36,940 nt of DNA, taken from JAWUXM01 sp034111325 (GTDB lineage: Bacteria; Pseudomonadota; Alphaproteobacteria; Rickettsiales; JABIRX01). The notes below the pieces were generated by a model. That model did not search any database. It was not told the DNA's origin and was given only the letters and a program-made list of their open reading frames with translations. The stretch lies in assembly GCA_034111325.1 (NCBI GenBank), contig JAWUXM010000036.1, forward strand, positions 1-36,940. Reading direction: 5' to 3'. Position numbers and translations under genes: made by a program. Shown in pieces: positions 15,826 through 24,271 of this stretch. Numbering within the stretch: the first letter of the stretch is position 1; each line of letters begins with the position of its first letter.

Positions 15826-16896
15826 GTGAAAAGAAAGGAAAGTAAAAGAAGCTTGTCTATAGCCCTTGATGTCATGGGTGGCGATAACGCACCAGAATCA
15901 GTTATTGAAGGTGCAAACCTTGCCCTCAAGAAAGCCTCTAACGTAAAATTCCTCCTTTTTGGCAATAAAACCAAGATTCTTCCCCTCTTAGAAAAGCTAC
16001 CAAACCTCAAAGCTAACAGCGAAATTATTCACACTAAAGATAAAATAGCTGCGGAAGAAAAGCCTTCTATAGCCATTCGCCAAGGACGCAACTCTAGCAT
16101 GAAGCTTGCAATTGATGCTGTAAAAGATGGCCGTGCTGATGCGGTGATTTCAGCGGGCAACACAGGTGCTTTAATGGCAATGTCAAAATTGGCCCTGCGT
16201 ACGCTCGATGGGATAGATCGCCCCGCTATAGCCTCTATTATTCCAACCGTAAACGGCAAATCTGTTTTTCTTGACATGGGCGCAAATGCCACATGCGATG
16301 CAAATAATTTAATGCAATTCGCTATCATGGGTGATGCCTTTGCCAAAGTCATGCTCGGCATTGAAAATCCAACAATCGGCCTACTGAATATTGGCTCTGA
16401 AGAGCTCAAAGGCAATGAAGTGATACGTGTTGCACATCAAATGCTCCAAGAAGAAGCATCTCAGCTTAACTATCAAGGCTATGTTGAAGGCGACGATATT
16501 ATTGGCGGCGCCACTGATATCATTGTAACTGACGGCTTCACCGGCAATATTGCCCTCAAAGCCATTGAAGGAACCGCCAAAATCTGTAAACTTTTCCTTA
16601 AAAGATCTTATCAACGCTCTGCACTATCCTTTATTGGCTATTTATTATCACGCCGCTCATTAAAGCGTATTTTCAACAAACTTGATCCTAAAAGCCATAA
16701 TGGCGCAATGTTCCTTGGTCTTAACGGCATAGCTATAAAGAGCCATGGCAATGCTGATTCAAAAGGCTTTGCCAACGCCATTAAAGTAACGATTGATCTT
16801 TGCCGAAATAATATAAATGATAAAATCATTGAGGAAGTCCGCCTGTCTAATGCTGCACAAAATAATTTGGAAAACCCTTTAACAGATGATGAATAG
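15826..16896 (+). CDS. plsX: Phosphate acyltransferase PlsX
   Basis: Converts acyl-ACP to acyl-phosphate, the acyl donor for PlsY in phospholipid synthesis; a peripheral membrane enzyme. The 356 residues show IALDVMGGDNAPESVIEGA at the start, SAGNTGALMAMS, LDMGANATCDANNLMQFA and VTDGFTGNIALKAIEG, all family hallmarks. The start is a GTG at 15826; an AAAGGG sequence lies 8-9 bases upstream. The next gene, fabH, begins directly after the stop codon. Gene spacing of 24 bases from rpmF suggests one operon. Confidence 0.96.
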   Translation: MKRKESKRSLSIALDVMGGDNAPESVIEGANLALKKASNVKFLLFGNKTKILPLLEKLPNLKANSEIIHTKDKIAAEEKPSIAIRQGRNSSMKLAIDAVKDGRADAVISAGNTGALMAMSKLALRTLDGIDRPAIASIIPTVNGKSVFLDMGANATCDANNLMQFAIMGDAFAKVMLGIENPTIGLLNIGSEELKGNEVIRVAHQMLQEEASQLNYQGYVEGDDIIGGATDIIVTDGFTGNIALKAIEGTAKICKLFLKRSYQRSALSFIGYLLSRRSLKRIFNKLDPKSHNGAMFLGLNGIAIKSHGNADSKGFANAIKVTIDLCRNNINDKIIEEVRLSNAAQNNLENPLTDDE

Positions 16897-17853
16897 ATGC
16901 AAAGGTCAAAAATTACTGCTAGCGGAGCATATTTACCTGAGAAAATTATCACTAATCACGATTTAGCGAAAACTATTGATACTAGTGATGAGTGGATTTT
17001 TGACCGCACTGGAATTAAGCAACGACACATCGCCGCAGAGGGTGAATTTACTTCTGACTTAGCTTATAAAGCTGCCCTTGATGCAATCAAAAATGCTGGG
17101 GTTGATAAAGAAGAAATAGACTTAATTATCGTAGCGACCACCACACCAGATAATATATTTCCTTCAACTGCCACCAAAGTGCAACATAAATTAGGGCTAA
17201 CCAAAGGTTTTGCTTTTGATGTCCAAGCTGTGTGCTCTGGATTCATTTATGCGCTCACAGTTGCCGATAGCCTCATCAAAACTGGGCAGGCCAAAAAAGC
17301 CTTAGTAATCGGCGCAGAAACAATGTCACGTATTATCGATTGGCAAGATCGCAATACATGCGTTCTTTTTGGCGATGGCGCTGGTGCCGTCATATTAGAA
17401 AAATCAGATGATGAAAGCGGCATAATCCACTCACATCTTTACTCAGATGGCAGCTATTACGACATGTTAAAAACTAATGGCGGCCCATCACTCAACGGTG
17501 GGCACGGAACTGTCGAAATGTCTGGCAAAGAAGTATTTAAAAATGCTGTCACTAAAATGGCAAGCTCAGTAGAAAAAGCTCTGCAAGATACTGATTTATC
17601 TACTAGTGATATTGATCTCTTAATTCCACATCAGGCAAATATTCGCATATTAGATGCTGTTGCTAAAAAACTACACTTGAATGAAAAAAAATTAGTTGTT
17701 ACGATTGCGCGACACGCCAACACTTCAGCAGCCTCTATACCACTTGCGTTAAACGAAGCATTGCTACAAGGAAGAGTCAAAAAAGATGATCTACTTGTGT
17801 TCGAGGCTTTGGGTGCTGGGCTTACTTGGGGAACAATTATTTTAAAATGGTAA
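16897..17853 (+). CDS. fabH: 3-oxoacyl-ACP synthase III
   Basis: Starts fatty-acid elongation by condensing acetyl-CoA with malonyl-ACP. At 318 residues it is full length. The catalytic triad is visible: Cys113 in VQAVCSGF, His245 in PHQANIRI and Asn275 in HANTSAASIPLALNEA. GAGLTWG is present near the C-terminus. The ATG abuts the plsX TAG stop and the following ihfA ATG abuts the fabH TAA stop, so plsX-fabH-ihfA are tightly coupled. Confidence 0.97.
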   Translation: MQRSKITASGAYLPEKIITNHDLAKTIDTSDEWIFDRTGIKQRHIAAEGEFTSDLAYKAALDAIKNAGVDKEEIDLIIVATTTPDNIFPSTATKVQHKLGLTKGFAFDVQAVCSGFIYALTVADSLIKTGQAKKALVIGAETMSRIIDWQDRNTCVLFGDGAGAVILEKSDDESGIIHSHLYSDGSYYDMLKTNGGPSLNGGHGTVEMSGKEVFKNAVTKMASSVEKALQDTDLSTSDIDLLIPHQANIRILDAVAKKLHLNEKKLVVTIARHANTSAASIPLALNEALLQGRVKKDDLLVFEALGAGLTWGTIILKW

Positions 17854-18147
17854 ATGGATAAAACAATCACAAAAAAGCATATTGCGGCAAATATAGCAAA
17901 GGAAGTTGGCATTTCGAAATCTGAATCTGTTGGAATCGTCAATAATATCATTGAAGGGTTAGTTAAAGTCACTAAAGAAACTGGCCGCTCTAGGATTTAT
18001 GCCTTTGGCAACTTTACTACTCATCAAAAAACAACCCGTATGGGACGCAACCCAAAAACGAAAGAAGAATACTGCGTCCCGGCTCGCAGAATAATTACTT
18101 TTAAACCATCAAACATGCTAAAAGACTTTATTAACGATAGCTATTAA
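17854..18147 (+). CDS. ihfA: Integration host factor subunit alpha
   Basis: DNA-bending protein of the HU/IHF family, 97 residues. The dimerisation helices are followed by the saddle domain with the DNA-intercalating beta-arm TRMGRNPKTKEEYCVPARR, and the C-terminal FKPSNMLKDFI. The order fabH-ihfA-merR is characteristic of proteobacteria and supports IHF-alpha over HU. It begins immediately after the fabH stop. A 90-base gap with tandem repeats follows before merR. Confidence 0.94.
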   Translation: MDKTITKKHIAANIAKEVGISKSESVGIVNNIIEGLVKVTKETGRSRIYAFGNFTTHQKTTRMGRNPKTKEEYCVPARRIITFKPSNMLKDFINDSY

Positions 18148-18163
18148 GAAACTAATTCTGCTA

Positions 18164-18211
18164 TAGGAGAGATTGAGAACCCTAGGAGAGATTGAGAACC
18201 CTAGGAGAGAT
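18164..18211 (+). repeat. 19-base tandem repeat with embedded Shine-Dalgarno sequence
   Basis: Two exact copies of TAGGAGAGATTGAGAACCC (18164-18182 and 18183-18201) and a third partial copy TAGGAGAGAT (18202-18211) lie between ihfA and merR. Each carries AGGAG. The partial copy supplies the ribosome-binding site for a 12-residue frame starting at 18213. A further AGGAG at 18231 precedes the merR ATG. Confidence 0.9.
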
Positions 18212-18212
18212 A

Positions 18213-18251
18213 ATGGGATGTTTCTGTGAGAGGAGATATGAGTTATTTTAA
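18213..18251 (+). CDS. Possible 12-residue leader peptide overlapping the merR start
   Basis: ATG at 18213 with AGGAG 5 bases upstream (in AGGAGAGATAATG) opens a frame encoding MGCFCERRYELF that stops at 18249-18251, 13 bases inside merR. The arrangement is like a coupling or regulatory upstream frame. There is no independent evidence that it is translated. The two Cys and two Arg residues are not a clear attenuation run. Confidence 0.35.
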   Translation: MGCFCERRYELF

Positions 18252-18621
18252 CTCAATGGTTTTTGCTATGTCAATCTTCAAGATAAACAATACTCCTATG
18301 CTAAAATCAATTAATGAAATATCATCAGAGTTAAATCTCGAACAACATATATTACGTTTTTGGGAGACAAAATTCCCGCAAATAAAACCTATAAAAGGTC
18401 GAGGGAATAGAAGGTTATATCGTGAAGAAGATGTCAGCACTCTGCGCACAATCCAAGACCTCCTCCATAAACAAGGCTATACAATCGAAGGTGCAAAAAA
18501 AGCCTTAAGCAACCTCTCCGCTGCTAACAATAATAATGATAATGTTATCAATCTAAACGCTGTTTCTGAGATAATGAGTGAGCTAACCTCCCTTAAAGAT
18601 AGGTTGCAGAAAGTCCTGTAA
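18238..18621 (+). CDS. MerR-family transcriptional regulator
   Basis: A 127-residue DNA-binding protein. The N-terminal winged helix-turn-helix is clear: SINEISSELNLEQHILRFWE, then TKFPQIKPIKGRGNRRLYRE and EDVSTLRTIQDLLHKQGYTI. A short Asn-rich linker and C-terminal helix follow; no effector-binding Cys pattern is seen. It is the regulator conserved downstream of ihfA in alphaproteobacteria, whose target is not established. I chose ATG 18238 because AGGAG precedes it, though at only 2 bases spacing. A GTG at 18226 or ATGs at 18256, 18268 or 18298 are alternatives. Tandem repeats with ribosome-binding sequences lie upstream. Confidence 0.85.
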   Translation: MSYFNSMVFAMSIFKINNTPMLKSINEISSELNLEQHILRFWETKFPQIKPIKGRGNRRLYREEDVSTLRTIQDLLHKQGYTIEGAKKALSNLSAANNNNDNVINLNAVSEIMSELTSLKDRLQKVL

Positions 18622-18637
18622 TACCAAGGTTCTATAC

Positions 18638-20404
18638 TCAATCCTCTGCTATTGACCTCTGCAACTGGTCGATATAATCACTCATCATATCAATTCCTTG
18701 CTGCCAGAAATTCGCTTGACTGGCATCCAAACCAAAAGGCGCTAATAATTCTTTGTGATGCAAAGTTCCGCCTGCAGATAACATCTGAATATATTTAGCC
18801 TCAAAGCCTTGCGGCTGGGCTTTATATGCCATATAAAGCGAATTTACCAAACAATTGCCAAACGCATAAGCATAGACATAAAATGGCGAATGTATGAAAT
18901 GCGGAATGTATGACCAATAATATTTATATTCATCATCAAATTTAATTACTGCCCCTAAGCTCTCCTGTTGAGTTTTTAGCCATATTTTATTAATCTCCTC
19001 TACTGCTAGCTCACCGCCCTTCCTTGCCTCATGCACACCTTTCTCAAACTCAAAAAACGCAACCTGCCTCACTATCGTGTTAAGCATATCTTCAACTTTA
19101 CCTGCGATTAATAGATTTTTTTTATCTTTATTTTTCTCGCGGCGCAGCAACTCTTCAAAAACTAATTGTTCACCAAAGATCGAAGCAGTTTCTGCCAAAG
19201 TCAAAGGTGTATCTGCCATCAAATAGCCTTGCTTTGCCGCTAAGATTTGATGGATGCCATGACCTAATTCATGTGCCAGAGTCATCACATCGCGAGTCTT
19301 CCCTTGGTAATTTAGCAGGATATAAGGGTGCGTAGAAGGCGTTACAGGGTGGGCAAATGCGCCAGAATCTTTGCCTTTACGCATTTTCGCATCAATCCAG
19401 TTTTTGCTAAAAAACTCTTCGCCAATTTTTGCCATAGCAGGTGAGAAATTACTATATGCTGAAAGCACGATTTCTTTTGCCTCCTCCCAAGGAATCTTGC
19501 GTTCTGCAACTTTAGGGAAAGGCGCGTTGCGATCCCAATAATTTAGCTGTTTTACACCAAAAACTTTCGCTTTTATGGTAAAATATTTATGTGCAGTTTT
19601 TTTGTAATTTTTCTTAACCGTATTTATCAAAGCCTCAACAACTTCATCTTCAACCAAATTATCAATATTACGCTCTGATACTGGGCTCTTAAAGCCACGG
19701 ATTTTATCATTAATGGCTTTATCCTTAGCTAGAATATTAGTAATATAGGCAAAGATTTTGATGTTATCAGCAAAGGTTTTGCCAACTGCTTTGGCTGCTT
19801 TTTTACGTATTTCCGGCTTGGTCGAGCTGAAAAAGTTGAAGATCTCCGAAGATGAGTATTTCTTTTTATCCATGGTGAATTCCAAATCCGCCATAGTCTC
19901 ATCAAAAAGCCGTGACCAAGCATGATTGCTGCTTATGCCTTTATTGAGCAATATCTCTTCTATCTGGCGGCTTTTTTGATATTTCCTTGAAACCCGCACA
20001 TCACGAATAAAGGGCTGGTATTTTTGTAGTGCCTTAGCAGATAATTGTTTTGTGAGTTCGCTATCAGAAATTTTAGCAACCTCTAAAGTTAGGAAAATCG
20101 TCTTACTGCTAATATCATTTAATTTCTCACTAATATTTTGATAAAAGCTTGCCACTTTGCTATCTGCCATATTCTGTGCAAAAGAAAGATATGCATAAGC
20201 ACCAACTTTTCCTAGAACTTCAGAAATCTTTTCATATTGAGAAATTGCTAAGCCAAGCTCTGCGCCGCTTAGATCTTTTATTTTATCCATATAGCTTTGC
20301 ACTAATTTATCGGCATCTTTTTCTGCCTTAGCTAAATCCTCCTCAATAGCCTTATCTTTTACCGAATTATATAAATCCTTCAAATTCCATTGTGGTGTGT
20401 TCAT
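18638..20404 (-). CDS. pepF: Oligoendopeptidase F-family M3 metallopeptidase
   Basis: Zinc peptidase that cleaves short peptides in the cytosol, 588 residues from the chosen start. The zinc site is LAHELGHGIHQILA (HExxH), with the third ligand Glu in the following LAETASIFGEQLV. The N-terminal helical domain starts PQWNLKDLYNSV, typical of the PepF/M3B clade; the C-terminal substrate region has IPHFIHSPFYVYAYAFG. The ATG at 20404 has AGAGG 6 bases upstream and gives the family N-terminus; 16 further codons upstream are open but unlikely. It converges on merR with a 16-base gap. Confidence 0.94.
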   Translation of the reverse strand: MNTPQWNLKDLYNSVKDKAIEEDLAKAEKDADKLVQSYMDKIKDLSGAELGLAISQYEKISEVLGKVGAYAYLSFAQNMADSKVASFYQNISEKLNDISSKTIFLTLEVAKISDSELTKQLSAKALQKYQPFIRDVRVSRKYQKSRQIEEILLNKGISSNHAWSRLFDETMADLEFTMDKKKYSSSEIFNFFSSTKPEIRKKAAKAVGKTFADNIKIFAYITNILAKDKAINDKIRGFKSPVSERNIDNLVEDEVVEALINTVKKNYKKTAHKYFTIKAKVFGVKQLNYWDRNAPFPKVAERKIPWEEAKEIVLSAYSNFSPAMAKIGEEFFSKNWIDAKMRKGKDSGAFAHPVTPSTHPYILLNYQGKTRDVMTLAHELGHGIHQILAAKQGYLMADTPLTLAETASIFGEQLVFEELLRREKNKDKKNLLIAGKVEDMLNTIVRQVAFFEFEKGVHEARKGGELAVEEINKIWLKTQQESLGAVIKFDDEYKYYWSYIPHFIHSPFYVYAYAFGNCLVNSLYMAYKAQPQGFEAKYIQMLSAGGTLHHKELLAPFGLDASQANFWQQGIDMMSDYIDQLQRSIAED

Positions 20405-20447
20405 TATTACCTCTTGATGTTGCAAAAAAAATATTCCCCTATATAAA

Positions 20448-20556
20448 GTCATTGCCTGAATCGCTTGCGATTCTAGGGCAATCCAGAGTCCTAAAAACCT
20501 TCTGATCTTTTTATTCCTGGACTCCCCTAGAATTCCTTAGGAATTCAGGGAGTGAC
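20448..20556. repeat. Pair of inverted REP-like palindromic elements
   Basis: Two related palindromic units face each other. The left unit (about 20448-20493) contains CCTGAATCGCTTGCGATTC followed by TAGGGCAATCCAG. The right unit, read on the minus strand from 20556, contains CCTGAATTCCTAAGGAATTC followed by TAGGGGAGTCCAG. Each has its own 7-base stem (GAATCGC/GCGATTC and GAATTCC/GGAATTC). Both start with GTCA at the outer end, so the whole is bounded by GTCA and TGAC. This resembles REP/REPIN-type palindromes known from proteobacteria, including Rickettsiales-like genomes. It lies in the gap between divergent pepF and aspC. Confidence 0.8.
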
Positions 20557-20584
20557 ACCAACTATAAACAACGTTATAATCATC

Positions 20585-21787
20585 ATGTCAATTATTGCAA
20601 ATCGCTTAAACCTTATCAAACCATCAGCAACTATTGCTGTTACAACCAAAGCCAATGAGCTAAAAGCTAGTGGCAAGGATGTTATCGGGCTTGGTGCTGG
20701 TGAGCCTGATTTTGATACACCAGATCATATCAAAGATGCAGCAAAAGCTGCTATGGATCGTGGTGAGACAAAATATACCGCAGTAGATGGCACACCTGCT
20801 TTAAAGCAAGCTATCGTCGATAAGTTTAAACGCGAAAATAATTTAGACTATAAAACTTCACAAATTACTGTTGGCACTGGCGGTAAGCAGGTTTTATATA
20901 ATGCATTCATGGCATCGCTAAATAAAGATGATGAAGTTATCATCCCTGCGCCTTTTTGGGTTTCATATCCTGATATTGTTGCCTTAGCAGAGGGTAAGCC
21001 TGTCTTTATCCCTTGCGCGCAAGATAATGCATTTAAAATGACCCCAGCCCAATTAGAGGCGACAATTACTCCAAAAACTAAATGGCTAGTTTTTAACTCA
21101 CCAAGTAATCCAACTGGTGCTGCTTATAGCTATGAAGAGATCAAAGCCTTAACTGATGTTCTGCTCAAACATCCACATGTCTGGATTATGACTGACGATA
21201 TTTATGAACATCTCATCTATGATGATTTTAAATTCCACACTCTTGCCGAAGTAGAGCCAAAATTATATGACCGTACTTTAACCATTAATGGCGTTTCTAA
21301 AGCATATTCCATGACTGGCTGGCGGATTGGCTATGCGGCTGGTGATGAAAAACTAATAAAAGCTATTGCTAAAATCCAATCACAATCAACTAGCAACCCT
21401 TGCTCAATTAGCCAAGCAGCTGCAGTTGAAGCATTAAACGGCACGCAGGAATTTTTAAATGGTTGGCGCAATGCTTTCAAGACCCGCCGCGATCTCGTTG
21501 TTGAAATGATTAATCAAATCGAAGGGTTGGACTGCCTAACCCCAGAAGGTGCGTTTTATGTATATCCTTCCTGCCAAGGCCTATTGGGCAAAAAAACTCC
21601 TAATGGCAAGATTCTAGAAAGCGATGAAGATGTTGTAACTTATCTATTAGAAGATGCTGGAGTTGCCGCAGTCCATGGTGCTGCTTTTGGGCTCTCGCCA
21701 CATTTCCGTATTTCTTATGCTACATCAGAGAAAAATCTACGTAATGCCTGCGAGCGTATTGCAGATGCTTGTGGGAAATTGCTCTAG
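20585..21787 (+). CDS. aspC: Aspartate aminotransferase (class I, PLP)
   Basis: Transaminase interconverting aspartate and 2-oxoglutarate with oxaloacetate and glutamate; some members of this Ib subgroup also accept prephenate. The 400-residue protein starts MSIIANRLNLIKPSATIAV and has GLGAGEPDFDTPDHIK, KYTAVDGTPALKQAI, NSPSNPTGAAYS, TDDIYEHLIYDD and the PLP-lysine motif GVSKAYSMTGWRIGYAAG. The chosen ATG gives the usual alphaproteobacterial N-terminus; a GTG at 20552 would lie inside the palindromic repeat. No good Shine-Dalgarno sequence is visible. Confidence 0.94.
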   Translation: MSIIANRLNLIKPSATIAVTTKANELKASGKDVIGLGAGEPDFDTPDHIKDAAKAAMDRGETKYTAVDGTPALKQAIVDKFKRENNLDYKTSQITVGTGGKQVLYNAFMASLNKDDEVIIPAPFWVSYPDIVALAEGKPVFIPCAQDNAFKMTPAQLEATITPKTKWLVFNSPSNPTGAAYSYEEIKALTDVLLKHPHVWIMTDDIYEHLIYDDFKFHTLAEVEPKLYDRTLTINGVSKAYSMTGWRIGYAAGDEKLIKAIAKIQSQSTSNPCSISQAAAVEALNGTQEFLNGWRNAFKTRRDLVVEMINQIEGLDCLTPEGAFYVYPSCQGLLGKKTPNGKILESDEDVVTYLLEDAGVAAVHGAAFGLSPHFRISYATSEKNLRNACERIADACGKLL

Positions 21788-21851
21788 AATTTGTGTAGAA
21801 ATTTTACCTTCAGGAATTTGTTTTAATAGATCATAACATTGCTCGGAAAAA

Positions 21852-22574
21852 CTAGGCATTGAACAGCTCAGCTATTTGCGATTGAATCGCTTGCGCTGCA
21901 ATTTTAGGATCAGCAGCATCACGAATTGGGCGCCCAACAACAATATAATCAGCACCATTTAAAAATGCAGTTTTAACATCAACCGTACGTTTTTGATCAT
22001 CATCATTTAACACAGGGCGAATCCCCGGAGTGATAATTAAAAAGCCATCGCCAATATTCTCACGCAACTCCTTTGCCTCTAAACCAGAAGCCACAACTCC
22101 ATCACACCCTGCTTCACATGCTCTTTTGGCACGTGACAGAACTAATTGTTTTACATCACATTTAAAACCTAAATCATCCAAATCTCCTTGATCCAGACTA
22201 GTTAGAGCTGTAACTGCCAAGATTTTAGCAGCGCCTTTTTCTTTAGCGGCCGCCTGCATCATAGCATCATTACCGTGAATCGTCACGAACGTTGCGCCAG
22301 AATCACGCACGCCACGCACGGCTGAGGCTACGGTTTGCGGCACGTCAAAAAACTTCAAATCAGCAAAAACCTTTTTGCCCTGCGCAATTAACCAATTTAG
22401 CAGCGCGAAATAATCATCCGCCATGCAGAGCTCGAGACCAATTTTATAGAATAAAACTTCATCACCAAGCTTTTCCACCAAGGCCTTTGCTTCATCATTG
22501 CTCTTTACATCAAGTGCAAATATTAACCTTTCACGAGGATCTATATCTTTTGTCGATAAATAATTTTTTGTCAT
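21852..22574 (-). CDS. pyrF: Orotidine 5'-phosphate decarboxylase
   Basis: Last step of UMP synthesis. The 240 residues form a TIM barrel with LIFALDVKSNDEAKALVEKL, the catalytic DxKxxD element FADLKFFDVPQTV, VTIHGNDAMMQAA, and the phosphate-binding ITPGIRP and VVGRPIRDAADP. Its ATG overlaps the fumC stop (ATGA), so fumC and pyrF are translationally coupled, an unusual pairing without obvious metabolic logic. Confidence 0.95.
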   Translation of the reverse strand: MTKNYLSTKDIDPRERLIFALDVKSNDEAKALVEKLGDEVLFYKIGLELCMADDYFALLNWLIAQGKKVFADLKFFDVPQTVASAVRGVRDSGATFVTIHGNDAMMQAAAKEKGAAKILAVTALTSLDQGDLDDLGFKCDVKQLVLSRAKRACEAGCDGVVASGLEAKELRENIGDGFLIITPGIRPVLNDDDQKRTVDVKTAFLNGADYIVVGRPIRDAADPKIAAQAIQSQIAELFNA

Positions 22575-24076
22575 ACCATTTGCTCAGGCTTCACCCACTT
22601 ATCAAAATCTTCGCTACTAACCAAACCTGATTCAATTGCAGATTCTTTCAAAGACATGCCTTTTTTATGTGCGTTCTTGGCTATCCCCGCTGCATTATCA
22701 TAACCAATATAGGGGTTAAGCGCCGTGACTAACATAAGCGATTGTTCAAGTAAGTGCTTGATGCGTGTCTCATTAGCCGTAATTCCAACTAAACAATTAT
22801 CAATAAAGCTATTGATCCCGTCGCTCAAAAGGTTAATTGAATTCATGACATTATGAATAATCATTGGGCGGAAAACATTTAGTTCAAAGTGACCATTTGA
22901 GCCACCAACCGTCACCGCAGTATTATTACCCATAATTTGACAGGCGATCATAGTTAAAGCTTCACATTGGGTTGGGTTGACTTTACCAGGCATAATCGAC
23001 GAACCCGGTTCATTTTCTGGCAATGAAATTTCGCCCAAGCCCGAGCGTGGACCCGAAGCTAAAAAGCGAATGTCATTAGCAATTTTCATGCATGAACCCG
23101 CCAACGCATTTAACGTACCATGGAAATTCACCAACTCATCATTACAGGCAAGTGCCATAAATTTATTCATATGGCTAAAAAACCCTTCTCCATAAAAAGA
23201 TTTGATTTTTGCAATGTCACTATCTTGTGCGAGCAAAGCTTTTTGGATTTCTGGGAAGCTTGTAATTTCATTTACTTTTTCAGCAAACGCCGCTGCAAAT
23301 TTTGGATGGCAATTCAGCCCAGTACCTACTGCAGTGCCGCCTTGTGCCAAGCCAAACACTTCTCTTGTGGCGCCCAATACAAAGCGAAATGAAGTTTTAA
23401 TTTGTTGCTTATATGCAGAAAATTCCTGACCTAATGTAACTGGGGTCGCATCTTGTGTATGGGTTCTGCCGATTTTGACTATTTTAGCAAATTCCTTTTC
23501 CTTTTTACCTAACTCATTTGCGAAACGCACCAAAGTTGGCAAAAGCTTGTCATAGGTAGTCAGCACAGTTGCAATATGCATCGCCGTTGGAAAAACATCA
23601 TTGGAAGATTGTCCCAGATTACAGTGATCATTCGGATGAACTGGCTCCTTACCGCCCTTTTTACCCGTGACTTTTTCATTAGCAACCGAGGCAATAACTT
23701 CATTAGCATTCATATTACTTTGTGTACCTGAACCAGTTTGCCAAACAACTAGTGGGAAATCACTTTCATAAAAATTGTCAAAATCCGCTAAAATAGTATC
23801 AACACTATCAGCGATCTGGTCAGCGATCTCTGGTGAGAATTTTTTAAATTGCTTTGCCTCAGGCTCCGCAGCCATTAAATCTTTATTGGTTAAGGCTGCT
23901 GCTTTTTTTAAATAAAGCAGGGCTTTGACTACCTCCTTGGGCATTCTATGCCCTGGATTATCATTGCAAATTGGAAAGTTTTGAATCGAACGTTGGGTCT
24001 GCGCGCCATAATATTTTGTGCTATCAACTTTGATCTCACCCATTGAGTCAGTCTCTATTCGGTAATTTTTGGTCAT
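22571..24076 (-). CDS. fumC: Class II fumarate hydratase
   Basis: Interconverts fumarate and malate in the citric acid cycle. The protein has 501 residues, about 35 more than E. coli FumC. It shows ETDSMGEIKV and YYGAQTQRSIQNF at the N-terminus, TGSGTQSNMNANEV, the catalytic-His region KIGRTHTQDATPVTLGQE, the active-site loop PGSSIMPGKVNPTQCEAL and a C-terminal domain ending WVKPEQMV. Extra length sits in two short N-terminal insertions and one segment at residues about 275-303 before the ACNDELVNFHG helix. I chose ATG 24076; 12 upstream codons are open but the family N-terminus starts here. pyrF overlaps its end. Confidence 0.95.
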   Translation of the reverse strand: MTKNYRIETDSMGEIKVDSTKYYGAQTQRSIQNFPICNDNPGHRMPKEVVKALLYLKKAAALTNKDLMAAEPEAKQFKKFSPEIADQIADSVDTILADFDNFYESDFPLVVWQTGSGTQSNMNANEVIASVANEKVTGKKGGKEPVHPNDHCNLGQSSNDVFPTAMHIATVLTTYDKLLPTLVRFANELGKKEKEFAKIVKIGRTHTQDATPVTLGQEFSAYKQQIKTSFRFVLGATREVFGLAQGGTAVGTGLNCHPKFAAAFAEKVNEITSFPEIQKALLAQDSDIAKIKSFYGEGFFSHMNKFMALACNDELVNFHGTLNALAGSCMKIANDIRFLASGPRSGLGEISLPENEPGSSIMPGKVNPTQCEALTMIACQIMGNNTAVTVGGSNGHFELNVFRPMIIHNVMNSINLLSDGINSFIDNCLVGITANETRIKHLLEQSLMLVTALNPYIGYDNAAGIAKNAHKKGMSLKESAIESGLVSSEDFDKWVKPEQMV

Positions 24077-24200
24077 AATTTCTCTTTTTTCATAAACTTT
24101 AAGAGTTCGCACGCTAAATAGAAAATTCCACTAAATCAACAAAAACGCTGATACAAAAGGAGAAACACGTAAAGTAGATTTTTTTTACAACAAAAAACCC

Positions 24201-24229
24201 TTGCTATTTGTACTATTATTTCTTAAAAA
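24201..24229 (+). promoter_or_regulatory. Possible sigma70-type promoter for glnA
   Basis: TTGCTA (24201-24206), a 17-base spacer and TAAAAA (24224-24229) lie 40-70 bases before glnA in the 195-base divergent gap with fumC. Only the -35 is good. No sigma54 element (TGGCAC-N5-TTGC) was found. Confidence 0.25.
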
Positions 24230-24271
24230 TGGACTCCCGTACAGCAACCCATCTTTTTTAAGAGGAAATCT

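Noticed and set aside
16029..16415. 128-codon minus-strand open frame inside plsX
   Set aside because: It is a shadow of the strongly conserved plsX frame, with no start signal and no recognisable family; similar shadows occur inside mnmG, lysA and fumC.
24113..24271. Sigma54 (RpoN) promoter for glnA
   Set aside because: A TTGC is present but no GG-containing partner lies at the required 10-base distance upstream.
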